NCBI RefSeq assembly: GCF_009740285.1 | Contig: NZ_CP046566.1 | Location: 1,480,501-1,544,500, forward strand | Reading direction: 5' to 3' | DNA from: Phnomibacter ginsenosidimutans | Lineage (GTDB): Bacteria > Bacteroidota > Bacteroidia > Chitinophagales > Chitinophagaceae | Length of the DNA stretch: 64,000 nt | Part shown: piece by piece, positions 1-10,314 of the stretch | Position numbering within the stretch: the stretch's first letter is position 1 | Layout of the letters: each line of letters opens with the position of its first letter | Notes under the pieces: model-generated | Seen by the model: the letters and a program-made list of their open reading frames with translations, nothing else | What the model was told of the DNA's origin: nothing | Databases searched by the model: none | Translations under genes and position numbers: made by a program

Positions 1-120
1 ATTATAGAATGGAGTAAAAAGAAAGACAGTTTTCAGTACGATGCCGAACCGGGCAAATCAGAAAAAGTACGCCCCAAAACCATGAACCCCGATCAGGTAC
101 AAGTGTACAGCCGCCAATAG
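1..120 (+). CDS. C-terminal end of an unidentified protein (partial)
   Basis: An open frame enters from the left edge and ends at a TAG at 118-120, giving 39 residues that finish in VQVYSRQ. It is lysine-rich and polar with no recognisable motif. It runs in the same direction as the OstA-like gene that follows after 64 bases, so it may be the upstream gene of the same operon. The function cannot be judged from this fragment. Confidence 0.5.
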   Translation: MIEWSKKKDSFQYDAEPGKSEKVRPKTMNPDQVQVYSRQ

Positions 121-184
121 CCGGGGTGGTTTAACATTGTTGCAGCGCAGGCTTGCACAACATTCTGTTTCTTTGACCACTTTT

Positions 185-1791
185 ATGCGTTATCTGTTTA
201 TCAGTTGTTTATGGTTGTTGTCGGTAGCTGGTTGGGCACAGGGTACTGTGGCACCACCAACAGACAGCACCCGCAGGTTGGAAATCATCAAAGCCCAGCG
301 ATACAATTTTGAAAAAGTAGATTCACTCACCCGCTTGTTGTCGCTGGCAGGCAATGTGCAACTGCGGCAGGAGGGTACCTTGTTTTACGCCGACAGTGCC
401 GTGCTCAATGAAGTAACCAATGTGATTGAAGCATTCGGCAACATTCACATCAATGATGGCGATTCACTGCATACTTACAGCAAGTACCTCCGCTACAAAG
501 GCAATGAAAAGCATGCATACCTAAAAACCAATGTGCGGCTGGTTGACAACAAAGGTTCTGTTCTTACCACCAATGAGCTGAACTACGACATGAACCTTGG
601 TATTGCCGATTACAAATCGGGTGGCAAAGTGCTGAACAAAAAAACAGTACTCACCAGCAAGAATGCCAAATATTATGAAGCCACAAAAGATGTGGTGTTT
701 TCGAAAGAAGTGGTGCTGAAAGACCCGGAGTACAACATGGCTACCGATTCATTGCAGTACAACTCCCGTACAGAAGTGGCCACGTTTATTGCGCCAACCA
801 CCATCATCAACGGCAAGCGAAAAATATACACCAGCAGCGGCTATTACGATTTAAAAAACAACAAAGCGGTGTTTGGCAAACGCCCTGTGATTGAAGACAG
901 TACCTATACCATCGTAAGCGATGACATGGCTTTTGATGACAAAGAAGGTTTGGGACAGTTTAATGGCAATGTGGTGTACAGAGATACAGCCAGCGGTGTG
1001 GCGGTGTTGAGCAATCAGTTGTTTGCCAACAAGAAGAATTCTTCTTTTTAGCTACGCAAATGCCGTTGTTGATTTTGAAACAAGATCAGGATTCTGTTTT
1101 CATCACTGCAGATACGTTATTCAGTGGTAAAATCACCACACAACTCAATCGGAGCATTCCCATTATCATAGACACAGCAGGCAAAAACTATATTGCACCC
1201 GACCTAAATGGAAAGGACAGCAGCATGAATCGCTTTTTTGAAGCCTGGCATCATGTTCGCATTTTTTCCGACTCGGTGCAGGCCGTGGCAGACAGTATGT
1301 TTTATGCCGGCACAGATTCAGCATTCCGCTTGTTTACCGGACCCATTGTTTGGGCCAATGAAAGCCAGATTACAGCAGATACGATGTATCTCTTTACCAA
1401 GAACAAAAAGGCCGACAGGCTCTTTGCATACTTCAACGGATTTGTGATCAACAGGGTGCAGGGCGAAGCCTACAATCAGGTAAAAGGCAATACGATTAAT
1501 GCATTGTTTACTGAGGGAAACATTAGTTATGTACGTACCAAAGGCCGTGCTGAAAGTGTGTACTATGCATTGGACGACTATGATAAGTTTGTAGGCATGA
1601 ACAAAAGCACTGCCGATGCCATCGATATGTTTTTTGAAAACAAAAAGGCAAAACGGGTGAAGTTCATCAATGATTTGAAAGGAACAACTTACCCGATAAG
1701 GCAAATACCTCCGGGCGAAAACCGGCTGAAAGGTTTCAACTGGCAAGACCAAAAGCGACCAAAAAGCTTTGCAGAATTGCTCGGCCGCTAA
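185..1791 (+). CDS. OstA/LptA-like envelope protein, split by a frameshift
   Basis: The frame opening at ATG 185 has a signal peptide (MRYLFISCLWLLSVAGWAQG) and repeated beta-strand units typical of OstA/LptA proteins, which bind lipopolysaccharide in the periplasm. It stops at 1049-1051. The frame one base back continues at once with LATQMPLLILKQ and runs to 1791. Adding one T to the T run at 1045-1049 rejoins both into a protein of about 535 residues, close to the length of Bacteroidota OstA-like proteins. An ATG at 137 is possible, but it would put residues ahead of the signal peptide. An LPS-transport role is inferred from the fold. A lipopolysaccharide-assembly partner, LptE, is encoded at 14.8 kb. 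Confidence 0.75.
1045..1051 (+). other. Apparent one-base deletion in a T run (OstA-like gene)
   Basis: The run reads C followed by five T and then AG, producing a TAG stop. With six T the frame reads SSFLATQM and joins the two halves of the OstA-like gene without any other change. Confidence 0.75.
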
Positions 1792-1838
1792 GGATGCTTT
1801 ATTTTGACAAAGCAATTTGTAGCAGCTAAATTATTCTT

Positions 1839-3040
1839 ATGCCCATTCTTTTTCTGAAGAGAAGATTTATAACCTACCTGCAAGAGTTCATTCATGATAG
1901 CCGGGCTATCGGTATCATCTTGCTGGTAAATACTGTGTTGGCGTTGCTGCTGGCCAATTCGCCATGGGGCAATGCTTTCATTGGAGCCATTACTACCGAG
2001 TTCGAATTTTTGCACCATTGGCATTTGCCACATTCCGCCTTGCATTTCATCAACGATGGGTTGATGGCAGTGTTCTTTTTTTGGTAGGCATGGAAATCAA
2101 ACGGGAGTTGGTGATGGGAGAGTTGTCTTCTGTAAAAAGAGCCATATTACCCATTGGCGCTGCCGTTGGTGGCATGATAGTGCCTGCTGTTTTGTATGTA
2201 TTTTTCAATAAAGGCGGACAATTTCAGCAGGGATGGGGTGTACCAACGGCTACGGATATTGCTTTTTCATTGGGCATTGCCAGCATGCTGGGTAAAAAAT
2301 TTCCCGCCAACCTGAAAATCTTTTTGATGGCTCTGGCTATCATCGATGACTTAGGTGCCATTTTAGTGATTGCTTTTTTTTATGGCGGTGCCATTAAAGG
2401 CATGTTTTTATTGCTGGCATGTTTTATCCTGTTGTTGCTGTATTTCATGAACCGCCGCAAAATGACATTCGGTGCGCCTCATTTTATATTGGGCATTTTG
2501 CTTTGGTACTGCTTGTTCAATTCTGGTATTCATGCCACTATTTCCGGTGTGCTGCTGGCCTTTATGGTGCCCGATAAACAGCTGGCAGGTTTTGAAATGA
2601 AATTCCACAACCCAGTCAACTTTTTTATACTGCCCGTTTTTGCTTTGGTAAACACAGCCATTGTAGTAAATGGCGATATGCTGCAAAATGCGATACACAG
2701 CACATTGGCCTGGGGGGTATTTGTGGGGTTGGTGATTGGTAAACCCGTTGGTATCACCCTGGCTTGCTGGTTGCTGGTTCGAAAAAAAGCGGCTGTGCTG
2801 CCAAGAGGAATCGATTGGTACCACATCGTTGGCGCCGGCATTTTAGCAGGCATTGGTTTTACCATGTCCATTTTTATTACAGCCCTTGCTTTTGGAGATG
2901 CCATTCATCAGGATATCTCAAAAATGGCCATTTTAATTGGCGCCCTTGTGAGTGTGTTGCTTGGGTTTGGTTGGTTTTCGGCCGGTTTTATCAGAAAACT
3001 ATTTGCTGTTCAGGAGGCGCCGGAGGAAGCGGCAGCCTGA
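1839..3040 (+). CDS. nhaA: Na+/H+ antiporter NhaA, split by a frameshift
   Basis: NhaA is an inner-membrane antiporter that exports Na+ in exchange for protons. The sequence starts MPILFLKRRFITYLQEF and reads normally to FINDGLMAVFFF, then hits a stop at 2085. The next frame continues LVGMEIKRELVMGEL and runs to 3040. One extra T in the seven-T run at 2076-2082 restores a 400-residue protein, the usual NhaA length. The paired aspartates of the ion site are visible in ALAIIDDLGAILVIA, and the hydrophobic helices continue to the C-terminus. The start lies 47 bases after the OstA-like gene. Confidence 0.9.
2076..2085 (+). other. Apparent one-base deletion in a T7 run (nhaA)
   Basis: Seven T are followed by GGTAG, giving FFW and a stop. 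Eight T would give FFFLVGMEIK, the conserved NhaA reading. Confidence 0.8.
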
Positions 3041-3114
3041 GAAAATATTTTCCCCCGACATAGGATGCTGTCATCAAAATCCTATATTTATGCGGGTTTA
3101 TGCAGGTTTTTGCC

Positions 3115-3861
3115 ATGTTGAAACAAGAAAGACACGCTTTTATTATTCAGCAACTAAACGTACACAACCGGGTGTATAGTACCGATTTGCAACAACGATT
3201 GGATGTATCGGAAGATACCATCCGCCGCGATTTGCAGGAATTGGCTGAAGATGGGGTGCTTATAAAAGTGCACGGCGGAGCGGTATCCAAAAGTTTTCAT
3301 TTTACCCTTTCCAACAATAAAGTGTATTTGCCCGAAGAAAAAAAGCTGATTGCCCGCAAAGCAGTGCAGCTTATACAATCGGGCATGGTTATTTTGCTCA
3401 CAGGTGGCACCACCATAAGGGAGCTTATCAATATTTTGCCGGCAGAGCTAACGGCCACTTTTATTACCCCAAGTGTGCCCATTGCATTGGAGCTGATGAA
3501 CCATCCGCATAGCGAGGTTATTTTTATAGGCAACAAACTGAACAAGCATGCACAGATGGCTGTGGGAGCGGAGGTAAACCGTCAGCTGGGGTCCATCCGT
3601 GCCGACCTGTGTATACTCGGTACCAATGCACTGGATGCCACTGCAGGCATTACAGAAACTGCATGGGACATAATAGAAGTAAAAAAGGAATTGATTCGGT
3701 CGGCAGATAAATTGGTGTCCATTGCCATTTCTGAAAAGCTGAATACCATACAACCCTTGCAGGTGTGCAGCACCAATGAGATAGATATTTTAGTAACCGA
3801 AATCGACCCACAAGATCCGATGTTGAAACCTTATCGGGAGCAGGGCATCAACCTGCTGTAG
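3115..3861 (+). CDS. DeoR/GlpR-family transcription regulator
   Basis: This 248-residue protein has the DeoR layout. An N-terminal helix-turn-helix (about residues 1-60) contains VSEDTIRRDLQELAEDG and the linker KVHGGAV. A C-terminal DeoRC sensor domain contains ILLTGGTTI and ILGTNALDATAGIT. Family members usually repress sugar or sugar-phosphate genes and respond to a phosphorylated sugar. The ATG at 3115 gives the family start MLKQERH; an in-frame ATG at 3100 would add five residues. The nearest target candidates are nhaA upstream and the SusC/SusD locus 240 bases downstream. A link to the latter is inference only. Confidence 0.85.
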   Translation: MLKQERHAFIIQQLNVHNRVYSTDLQQRLDVSEDTIRRDLQELAEDGVLIKVHGGAVSKSFHFTLSNNKVYLPEEKKLIARKAVQLIQSGMVILLTGGTTIRELINILPAELTATFITPSVPIALELMNHPHSEVIFIGNKLNKHAQMAVGAEVNRQLGSIRADLCILGTNALDATAGITETAWDIIEVKKELIRSADKLVSIAISEKLNTIQPLQVCSTNEIDILVTEIDPQDPMLKPYREQGINLL

Positions 3862-4101
3862 GCGGCGTTTGTAGCGCTTTGCTTGCCTTTCATGTGGATA
3901 GCTAGCTGTCATTCTTTCCACATCAACCAAAAAAAAGTTCCCCTTTTACCTAAAGATTGTTAAACTTGCTAATTGAAGCTGTTTGCAGGTTTTTGCGGTT
4001 TTGCGTGTTTGAGTATAAAATAACTGCTGCTTAAATACTATTGCCTATACCTGCTTATGGCAATCATCTTCAAACCAAAGGTGATTTTAAAAACTGCACT
4101 T

Positions 4102-7100
4102 ATGAGAAAAATTTGGCGTGCCTTGATGGTCGGCTGTTTTATGCTGGCTGCTGCGCTGGCTATTGCGCAGGAAAAAAATGTATCGGGCAAAGTAACCGAT
4201 GCTAAAGACAACAACATTTTGGTTGGAGTAACCGTAACCAACACCAAAACGGGTAAAAACACCCTGACTGATGCAAAAGGTGTATTCAACATCATGGCGT
4301 CGGTAGGCGATGTACTTCGTTTTACATATGTTGGCTACACCTCCCGCACCGTTACTACAAGTCAGTCGGCTACCATGGATGTTGCCCTTACATCTACCGA
4401 GTCTGAGTTGGATGATGTAGTAGTTACAGCATTGGGCATCAAAAAGCAAAAACGCAGCGTGGGCTATGCCACAAACGACGTTGCCGGTCCTGCACTGGCT
4501 GAAACCCAACGCGACAACTTTGTAAATGCACTTGCCGGCCGTTTGCCGGGTGTGAGCGTTACCGGTACCACCGGCATGCCCGGGGCCTCCACCAATATTC
4601 AGCTGCGGGGTGTAAACTCATTGAGTGGCAGCAACCAGCCATTGTTTGTGATTAACGGTTTGCCCATTAATAACCAAACCTTCAACGCAAACAACATGGT
4701 GATGCAAACGGAAAACCGCACCATCGACTTTAGCAGCCGTATTGGCGACCTGAACCCTGAGGACATTGAAAGCATTACTGTATTGAAAGGACCTGAAGCC
4801 GCAGCACTTTATGGTATTGATGCTGCCAATGGGGCCATTATAATTACCACCAAAAAAGGACAGGTAGGTGCTGGAAAATTGAGCTACTCTTACAGCTACG
4901 GTGTAGAAAAACCTGGCAATCTGCCCGAGTTTGACAGGGTATACGCCCGGGGTATCAATGGCATTGCCAATGATAATACTTTCTCCATGTTTGGTCCTAA
5001 GTATGGCCCTAATGATACCTTGTACAACAACACAGATGGTTTCTTTCGGAATGGCCAATTGCAGCGTCACAACCTCACATTTGAAGGTGGCGTAGACCAG
5101 TTTACATACCGTCTCAGCGGTGGCTACAGCAGCCGCGAGGGAGTTGTGCCAACCACCAAGTTTGATCGTATGAACGTATCATCCGATTTGAACGCCAAAT
5201 TGTTCCGCAATAAACTCACGGTTTCATTGAACATGCAATACATATATACCTATAACCAAAAGGTATCAAAAGGCAACAACAGTTTCCTGTTATCTGTATT
5301 GCGCTGGCCGGCTGATGATGATATGAAAAATTATCTGAATCCCAATGGCAGCCGTCGTCGTGTAACAACAGGTACTGAAATCGAAAACCCCTATTTCGAT
5401 GTGTTTAAAAACCAACTGTTCGACCGGGGCAACCGCTTCATTACCAATCTGGGGCTCAATTATGACATCACCAAATGGCTGTCGGTGAATTCAAGAATCG
5501 GCGCCGATGTCTTTGGTGGTTTCTACAGCGTTTTTTATCATCCTGAATCAAACCGTGCTGGTGGTAATACGGGGGGTAGCATAGACAATTCTAACAATAC
5601 CAACCGCACCATAACAATGCAGAATTTCATTCAGGCCCGCAAGTCTATATGGAAAAACAAGCTTGATATTACAGCCCGGATAGGTAATGCCATGTATGAT
5701 TTTGATGACAACACCTACTCTGTTCGCGGCGAAAAACTGCTTGATCCCAATTTCAACAACCTGAACAACACTGATTTGACAACACAACGCCAGCGGAGTA
5801 CCCGTTCACGTAAAAGGGTGGTTGGTTTCTTCGGAAGTGTAGATTTGGGGTATAAAAATTGGCTGTATGCTACTGTTACCGGTCGTAACGACTGGTCTTC
5901 AACACTGCCCACTTCCACTAATTCCTTTTTCTATCCTTCCGTGTCGGGCTCATTCATCCCCAGCGAATTCATAAAAAATGATAAACTGAAAAAGGTATTG
6001 AGCTATGTTAAAGTTCGTGGTTCAATCGCTCAGGTAGGTAAAGACGCACGTCCATACAGCCTTTATCCTGCCCTGGAATCGCAAACCACTACCGGCGGCG
6101 GCTATGCTTATGGCTTCACAGCTCCCAATCCATTCCTTCGTCCTGAAAAAGTCACCAGTAAGGAAATTGGTGCTGAAGTACAGCTCTTTAAAAACCGTGT
6201 TAGCATCGATTTCGCTTACTACAAATCCAAGTCTGTTGATCAAATCATCAATGGTTTGCGTATCAGCTATGGCACAGGCTTCATTCTCAAGAATATCAAT
6301 GGGGGTGAGCTTGAAAACTGGGGCTACGAGGGTATGGTGCGCATAGGTATCATGCAGCGCAAAGATTTCCGCTGGGAGTTATCACTCAATGGAACCACCA
6401 CAAACAGCAAACTGACGAAAATGCCTGACGGAGTACCGGAGTATTATAACTCTGATACCTGGTTGTATGGCAACGTAAGAAACGGTGCTCGACTCAATGG
6501 TCCGCTGACAACATTGACAGCCCGTTATGAATACGAAAAAAATGCTGCTGGTCAGTTACTCATCAACCCCAGCAATGGTTTGCCTATTTTGAAGGATAAC
6601 ACAATATGGCCGATTGCCGGCGACCGGAACCCTGATTTCAGAGGTGGTATCGGCAACAATTTCAGCTACAAAGGCATTAACCTGAACTTCCTGCTTGACA
6701 TTCGTGTAGGTGGCGATGTCTACAATGCCACTGGACTGGATCTCTATACATTGGGTTTGCACCAGCGTACCATAGACAACAGAGAAGTACCGGTGACTTT
6801 CAATGGCGTTTTGAAAGATGGTTTGGAAAATTCCGCCACTCCCACGCCTAATAACATTGTTATCAATCCCTACTACAACAACACCTTTTACAGTAGTTCA
6901 GTTATTGATCAGGAATTCATTGAGCGTGATGTAAACTGGTTGCGCCTGCGAGATATAACACTGAGCTATATGATTCCGCAAGCATGGCTGAAGAAAGTGA
7001 AGTTGTTTAAAACGGCCAGTGTTGGCATTACAGCCACCGATCTGTTTATGATTACTAACTACAGCGGTGGAGATCCAGGTGTAAACGGAACCACTACTGC

Positions 7101-7188
7101 TACCGGTGGTAGCGGCAGCGTAGGTATCGATTATGGTAATCTACCTGTTTCTAAAACCTTCAACTTCAACCTGCGGGTGTCTCTGTAA
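4102..7188 (+). CDS. SusC/RagA-type TonB-linked outer membrane protein
   Basis: This 1028-residue TonB-dependent transporter carries a signal peptide (about 1-22), a CarboxypepD_reg-like domain (about 24-105, starting VSGKVTDAKDNN), a plug domain with NALAGRLPGVSV and QLRGVNSLSG, and a long beta-barrel. SusC proteins form the outer-membrane channel for substrates captured by the partner SusD lipoprotein. I chose ATG 4102 because it begins a clean signal peptide; an in-frame ATG at 4057 would place charged residues ahead of it. SusD starts 19 bases after the stop. No glycoside hydrolase or sulfatase is nearby, so the substrate is unknown. Confidence 0.93.
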   Translation: MRKIWRALMVGCFMLAAALAIAQEKNVSGKVTDAKDNNILVGVTVTNTKTGKNTLTDAKGVFNIMASVGDVLRFTYVGYTSRTVTTSQSATMDVALTSTESELDDVVVTALGIKKQKRSVGYATNDVAGPALAETQRDNFVNALAGRLPGVSVTGTTGMPGASTNIQLRGVNSLSGSNQPLFVINGLPINNQTFNANNMVMQTENRTIDFSSRIGDLNPEDIESITVLKGPEAAALYGIDAANGAIIITTKKGQVGAGKLSYSYSYGVEKPGNLPEFDRVYARGINGIANDNTFSMFGPKYGPNDTLYNNTDGFFRNGQLQRHNLTFEGGVDQFTYRLSGGYSSREGVVPTTKFDRMNVSSDLNAKLFRNKLTVSLNMQYIYTYNQKVSKGNNSFLLSVLRWPADDDMKNYLNPNGSRRRVTTGTEIENPYFDVFKNQLFDRGNRFITNLGLNYDITKWLSVNSRIGADVFGGFYSVFYHPESNRAGGNTGGSIDNSNNTNRTITMQNFIQARKSIWKNKLDITARIGNAMYDFDDNTYSVRGEKLLDPNFNNLNNTDLTTQRQRSTRSRKRVVGFFGSVDLGYKNWLYATVTGRNDWSSTLPTSTNSFFYPSVSGSFIPSEFIKNDKLKKVLSYVKVRGSIAQVGKDARPYSLYPALESQTTTGGGYAYGFTAPNPFLRPEKVTSKEIGAEVQLFKNRVSIDFAYYKSKSVDQIINGLRISYGTGFILKNINGGELENWGYEGMVRIGIMQRKDFRWELSLNGTTTNSKLTKMPDGVPEYYNSDTWLYGNVRNGARLNGPLTTLTARYEYEKNAAGQLLINPSNGLPILKDNTIWPIAGDRNPDFRGGIGNNFSYKGINLNFLLDIRVGGDVYNATGLDLYTLGLHQRTIDNREVPVTFNGVLKDGLENSATPTPNNIVINPYYNNTFYSSSVIDQEFIERDVNWLRLRDITLSYMIPQAWLKKVKLFKTASVGITATDLFMITNYSGGDPGVNGTTTATGGSGSVGIDYGNLPVSKTFNFNLRVSL

Positions 7189-7207
7189 CCTGAAAAACGA
7201 AAGCATT

Positions 7208-8785
7208 ATGAATAAGATTATTAAAATGAGTCGCTATTGTGTGGTAGCTGCCAGCATGGCCATGCTGTTCAGCTCCTGCAGCAAGTACCTCGATGTAAAT
7301 AGCAATCCCAACGGACCAGAAGTGGTAGATCCGGCATTGTATCTTTCATCCATACAGGCCAACTATGCACTGGGCATGCAGTTTGATGCCCGTATGTTGG
7401 GTCCGTATGTACAAAACTTTCATCACATTACTACTTCACTATCCACCAGTACAGGTACCAACAATGCCGATATACACGGCTATGTACGCTCCAGTGATTT
7501 TGGCGGCGACCTCTGGCGAAATGTATACTGGAAAGGGGGCTTTAACACACTGGACCTTATAAAGCAAGCCAAGGAACAGAAAAAGTGGGATCTGCTTGGT
7601 GTAGGCTATGTAATGCAAGCATTGGGATGGCAATGGCTGACCGACTATCATGGAGAAATCATTCTTCGGGAAGCGTTTAATGAAAATCAGAACACCTTCA
7701 AGTATGACAGTCAGGAGGTGGTGTACAAATATGTTGACAGCCTCACCCGTGCCGGCATTGCAGAATTGCAGAAAACCAGTGATGGGGTTGGATCGAGCTT
7801 GTTTGGCCGTTTCGATCTAATATACAAAGGTGATCGTAATCGTTGGATCAAGTTTGCCTGGGGTTTGCTGGCGTTGCAGCATCAGCACTTGTCAAGAAAG
7901 TCAACCGGCTATAATCCTGATTCAGTTATTGCCTATGTAGATCGTTCATTTGCCAACAACGCCGATGATGCAATGGTTCCCTTCCTTGGTCAGGCCAGCA
8001 CTGATGCCAACTTCTTTGGCCCCTTGCGCAACAACCTGCCCAACTTTGGTCAATCTGCATTTATTGTACGCCTTACAGATGGTACTTTGTTTACCGGTGC
8101 CATCGACCCACGCCGCCCCGTATACCTTACCACTTCTACAGATGGCATGTACAGAGGGTTGCAGCCAGGTGTTGGTCAGGCCAGCCAGACAGCAGCTACT
8201 TCGGTACGGTCTCTGTTTAACACTCAGCTTGGGCTTACTTCTTCACAACCTGCAGGCACAGTGGGTAAATACCTGTTTCAGAACAATGCACCTTTTCCAA
8301 TTATGACCTATTCGCAGCTGCAGTTTGTAAAGGCAGAAGCGGCCTTCATAAAAGGCGACAAGCAACTGGCCCGTACTGCTTATCTCAACGGGTTGAATGC
8401 TAGTCTTGATTTTGTTCGATCTTATGCAACTGATGTACTGGCATACAATACAGCCCGTACAACTTACATGACAAACCCTGCCATTGTTCCACCTACTGCT
8501 GCAGACCTGACGTTGAGCCAAATTATGCTGCAGAAATACATTTCCCAGTGGTGTTGGGGTTTCCTGGAAACCTGGTGTGACCTGAGGAAGTATGATTATG
8601 ATGCCAATGTGTTTACCACCTTTACATTGCCATCAACTTACTTCGTAGATAACAATGGTAAGCCTGCCTACCGCATCCGGCCTCGTTACAATTCAGAATA
8701 CATCTGGAATATAGATGCATTGACAGCCATAGGCGGTTTTGATATCGATTATCACACTAAGAAAATGTGGATTCACCAACAATAA
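7208..8785 (+). CDS. SusD/RagB-family substrate-binding lipoprotein
   Basis: This 525-residue protein starts with a lipoprotein signal whose lipobox is LFSSC. It is followed by SKYLDVNSNPNGPE, typical of the SusD-like_2 branch. SusD lipoproteins sit on the cell surface as a lid over the SusC barrel and bind the incoming substrate, often an oligosaccharide or peptide. ATG 7208 is preferred over the frame opening at 7133, which lies inside susC. It is co-transcribed with susC and followed after 10 bases by a DUF4397 lipoprotein. Confidence 0.92.
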   Translation: MNKIIKMSRYCVVAASMAMLFSSCSKYLDVNSNPNGPEVVDPALYLSSIQANYALGMQFDARMLGPYVQNFHHITTSLSTSTGTNNADIHGYVRSSDFGGDLWRNVYWKGGFNTLDLIKQAKEQKKWDLLGVGYVMQALGWQWLTDYHGEIILREAFNENQNTFKYDSQEVVYKYVDSLTRAGIAELQKTSDGVGSSLFGRFDLIYKGDRNRWIKFAWGLLALQHQHLSRKSTGYNPDSVIAYVDRSFANNADDAMVPFLGQASTDANFFGPLRNNLPNFGQSAFIVRLTDGTLFTGAIDPRRPVYLTTSTDGMYRGLQPGVGQASQTAATSVRSLFNTQLGLTSSQPAGTVGKYLFQNNAPFPIMTYSQLQFVKAEAAFIKGDKQLARTAYLNGLNASLDFVRSYATDVLAYNTARTTYMTNPAIVPPTAADLTLSQIMLQKYISQWCWGFLETWCDLRKYDYDANVFTTFTLPSTYFVDNNGKPAYRIRPRYNSEYIWNIDALTAIGGFDIDYHTKKMWIHQQ

Positions 8786-8795
8786 ACTTTTGACC

Positions 8796-9590
8796 ATGAA
8801 AAAATTAAGTTTCATCATACTTGTTTCAATTCTTGCATTTGTTGTTGGTTGCGATAAGGAGTCATCACTGCCTGTACGGTTTTCTCCGGCACAAAGTGGT
8901 GCCAGACTGAAGTTTTTGCACATGTCTCCCGATGCACCCTCCGTACTCATCTATGCCAACGATATTAAGATTACAGCCATTGCACCAGCTACAAATGGCC
9001 AGGAAAATGGACTGGGTTTTGGCGCTTTGTATCCTGCAAACCTTGGCTACAGCATTGTACCAAGCGGACAAAGTGTAAAAATTGATGTAAGAGTACCGGC
9101 TAACTCACCGGTATTGCCGGGCACCACAGCTTTTACAGCCAACCTGCCCATCGGAGAAGGTAAGTATTACACGTTGGCAGCGGTTGACTCACTGTCGAAG
9201 CTCAGTACCGTGGTAATTGAAGACGACCTCAGCGTTGGCGATCCTTCAAAAGCTTATTTCCGTATTGCAAATTTTATGAACAACAGTCCGGCAAAAATTG
9301 AAGTGCACAACACGACTCTAACCCCCAGTAACGTAACCAATGCTACTACAATGAAGTACGCAATCGGTAGCTTACCTTTTAAAAATGTAGCAGCATTCGA
9401 TACGCTTACGCCGGGTCAGGTTTACCGCTTCATTTTAAAAAATCCTGTTACAGATGCCCGCCTTGACAGCGTAACCATTTCCAATTTCCCGGCGGCCCGT
9501 AAATTCACGTTGTATGTGCGTGGTGTATTAGGGCAATCAGGTAGTACCAATACCCGCCGCCCTCTGATTTTTCAATATGCCAATTTGTAA
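8796..9590 (+). CDS. DUF4397 lipoprotein
   Basis: A 264-residue protein with a lipobox signal (LAFVVGC) and two beta-sandwich halves. The first half contains RLKFLHMSPDAPSVLIYAN and fits the DUF4397 pattern, and the second contains AYFRIANFMNNSPAKIEVH. DUF4397 proteins are extracytoplasmic and often follow SusC/SusD pairs in Bacteroidota. A surface accessory or binding role is likely but unproven. A strong terminator hairpin at 9626-9664 closes the three-gene unit. Confidence 0.85.
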   Translation: MKKLSFIILVSILAFVVGCDKESSLPVRFSPAQSGARLKFLHMSPDAPSVLIYANDIKITAIAPATNGQENGLGFGALYPANLGYSIVPSGQSVKIDVRVPANSPVLPGTTAFTANLPIGEGKYYTLAAVDSLSKLSTVVIEDDLSVGDPSKAYFRIANFMNNSPAKIEVHNTTLTPSNVTNATTMKYAIGSLPFKNVAAFDTLTPGQVYRFILKNPVTDARLDSVTISNFPAARKFTLYVRGVLGQSGSTNTRRPLIFQYANL

Positions 9591-9625
9591 AACTGTCGAT
9601 TTTTTAATTGAAACATGCAAAATAT

Positions 9626-9664
9626 AAAAGCGAGTGTCCGGTTTTCCGGCCACTCGCTTTTCTT
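9626..9664 (+). terminator. Rho-independent terminator of the SusC/SusD/DUF4397 operon
   Basis: The stem GCGAGTG-T-CCGG / CCGG-C-CACTCGC with a TTTT loop has one internal mismatch and is followed by TTTTCTTT. It starts 35 bases after the DUF4397 stop codon. Confidence 0.8.
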
Positions 9665-9710
9665 TGGCGAGGATAAATGTTGTTTTTTTGATGTTGAACA
9701 AGCGATAGCC

Positions 9711-10307
9711 ATGACGCCAGAACGTACCGATAAACTCAATGCAGTATTAAATCAACGTCAGCCAGATTTGACGGTGGTGCTGGAAAATGTATTTGATCCG
9801 CATAACGTAAGTGCCGTAATGCGTACCTGCGATTGTGTGGGTATTCAGGAAATTTTTGTGCTCAATACGCGGATTGCCCGTCACAAAAACTGGGGTTTCA
9901 AAAGTAGTCGCAGTGCTTCTAAATGGGTGACTGTACATCAGTTTGAAGACTTTGAAACCTGCATGCAAACAGTGCGTAGCCGATACGGCCGGGTTATTAC
10001 TACGCATTTGTCTGATGAGGCGAAAGACTTGTACAGCATTGATTTTACACAACCCACCGCATTGGTGTTTGGCAATGAACAATATGGCTGCACACCCGAA
10101 ATGATTGCTGCTGCCGACGGCCATTTACGAATTCCGCAGGTAGGCATCATCCAGTCGCTCAATATTTCTGTGGCTTGTGCCGTTACTATTTATGAGGCCT
10201 TTAGGCAGAAGAGATATGCGGGGCATTACAATGAAGCAAAATTACCCGCAGCGCAGCGCCATGCATTGGAACTCGAATGGAAAATGAAATATGAAAGGGA
10301 AGCGTAA
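9711..10307 (+). CDS. TrmH/SpoU-family tRNA/rRNA 2'-O-methyltransferase
   Basis: This 198-residue protein shows the three SPOUT motifs in order: ENVFDPHNVSAVMRTCDCVG near the N-terminus, LVFGNEQYG in the middle and IPQVGIIQSLNISVACAV near the C-terminus. The last two form the knotted SAM site. The short MTPERTDKLNAVLNQRQ opening resembles TrmH, which methylates G18 of tRNA, but I cannot exclude an rRNA target. ATG 9711 is chosen because the upstream in-frame ATG at 9615 would place the terminator hairpin inside the gene. Confidence 0.85.
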   Translation: MTPERTDKLNAVLNQRQPDLTVVLENVFDPHNVSAVMRTCDCVGIQEIFVLNTRIARHKNWGFKSSRSASKWVTVHQFEDFETCMQTVRSRYGRVITTHLSDEAKDLYSIDFTQPTALVFGNEQYGCTPEMIAAADGHLRIPQVGIIQSLNISVACAVTIYEAFRQKRYAGHYNEAKLPAAQRHALELEWKMKYEREA

Positions 10308-10314
10308 CATCATC

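Noticed and set aside
1042-1062. Programmed -1 frameshift in the OstA-like gene
   Set aside because: The T run does not form a proper X-XXY-YYZ slippery site in frame, no stimulating hairpin is evident, and several unrelated genes show similar breaks, so a base error is simpler.
3892-3923. Terminator after the DeoR-type regulator
   Set aside because: A 7-bp ATGTGGA/TCCACAT inverted repeat exists, but it has an 18-base loop and is followed by A, not T, on the plus strand.
4102-9590. Complete polysaccharide utilisation locus
   Set aside because: SusC, SusD and a DUF4397 lipoprotein are present, but there is no carbohydrate-active enzyme or dedicated sensor regulator beside them.
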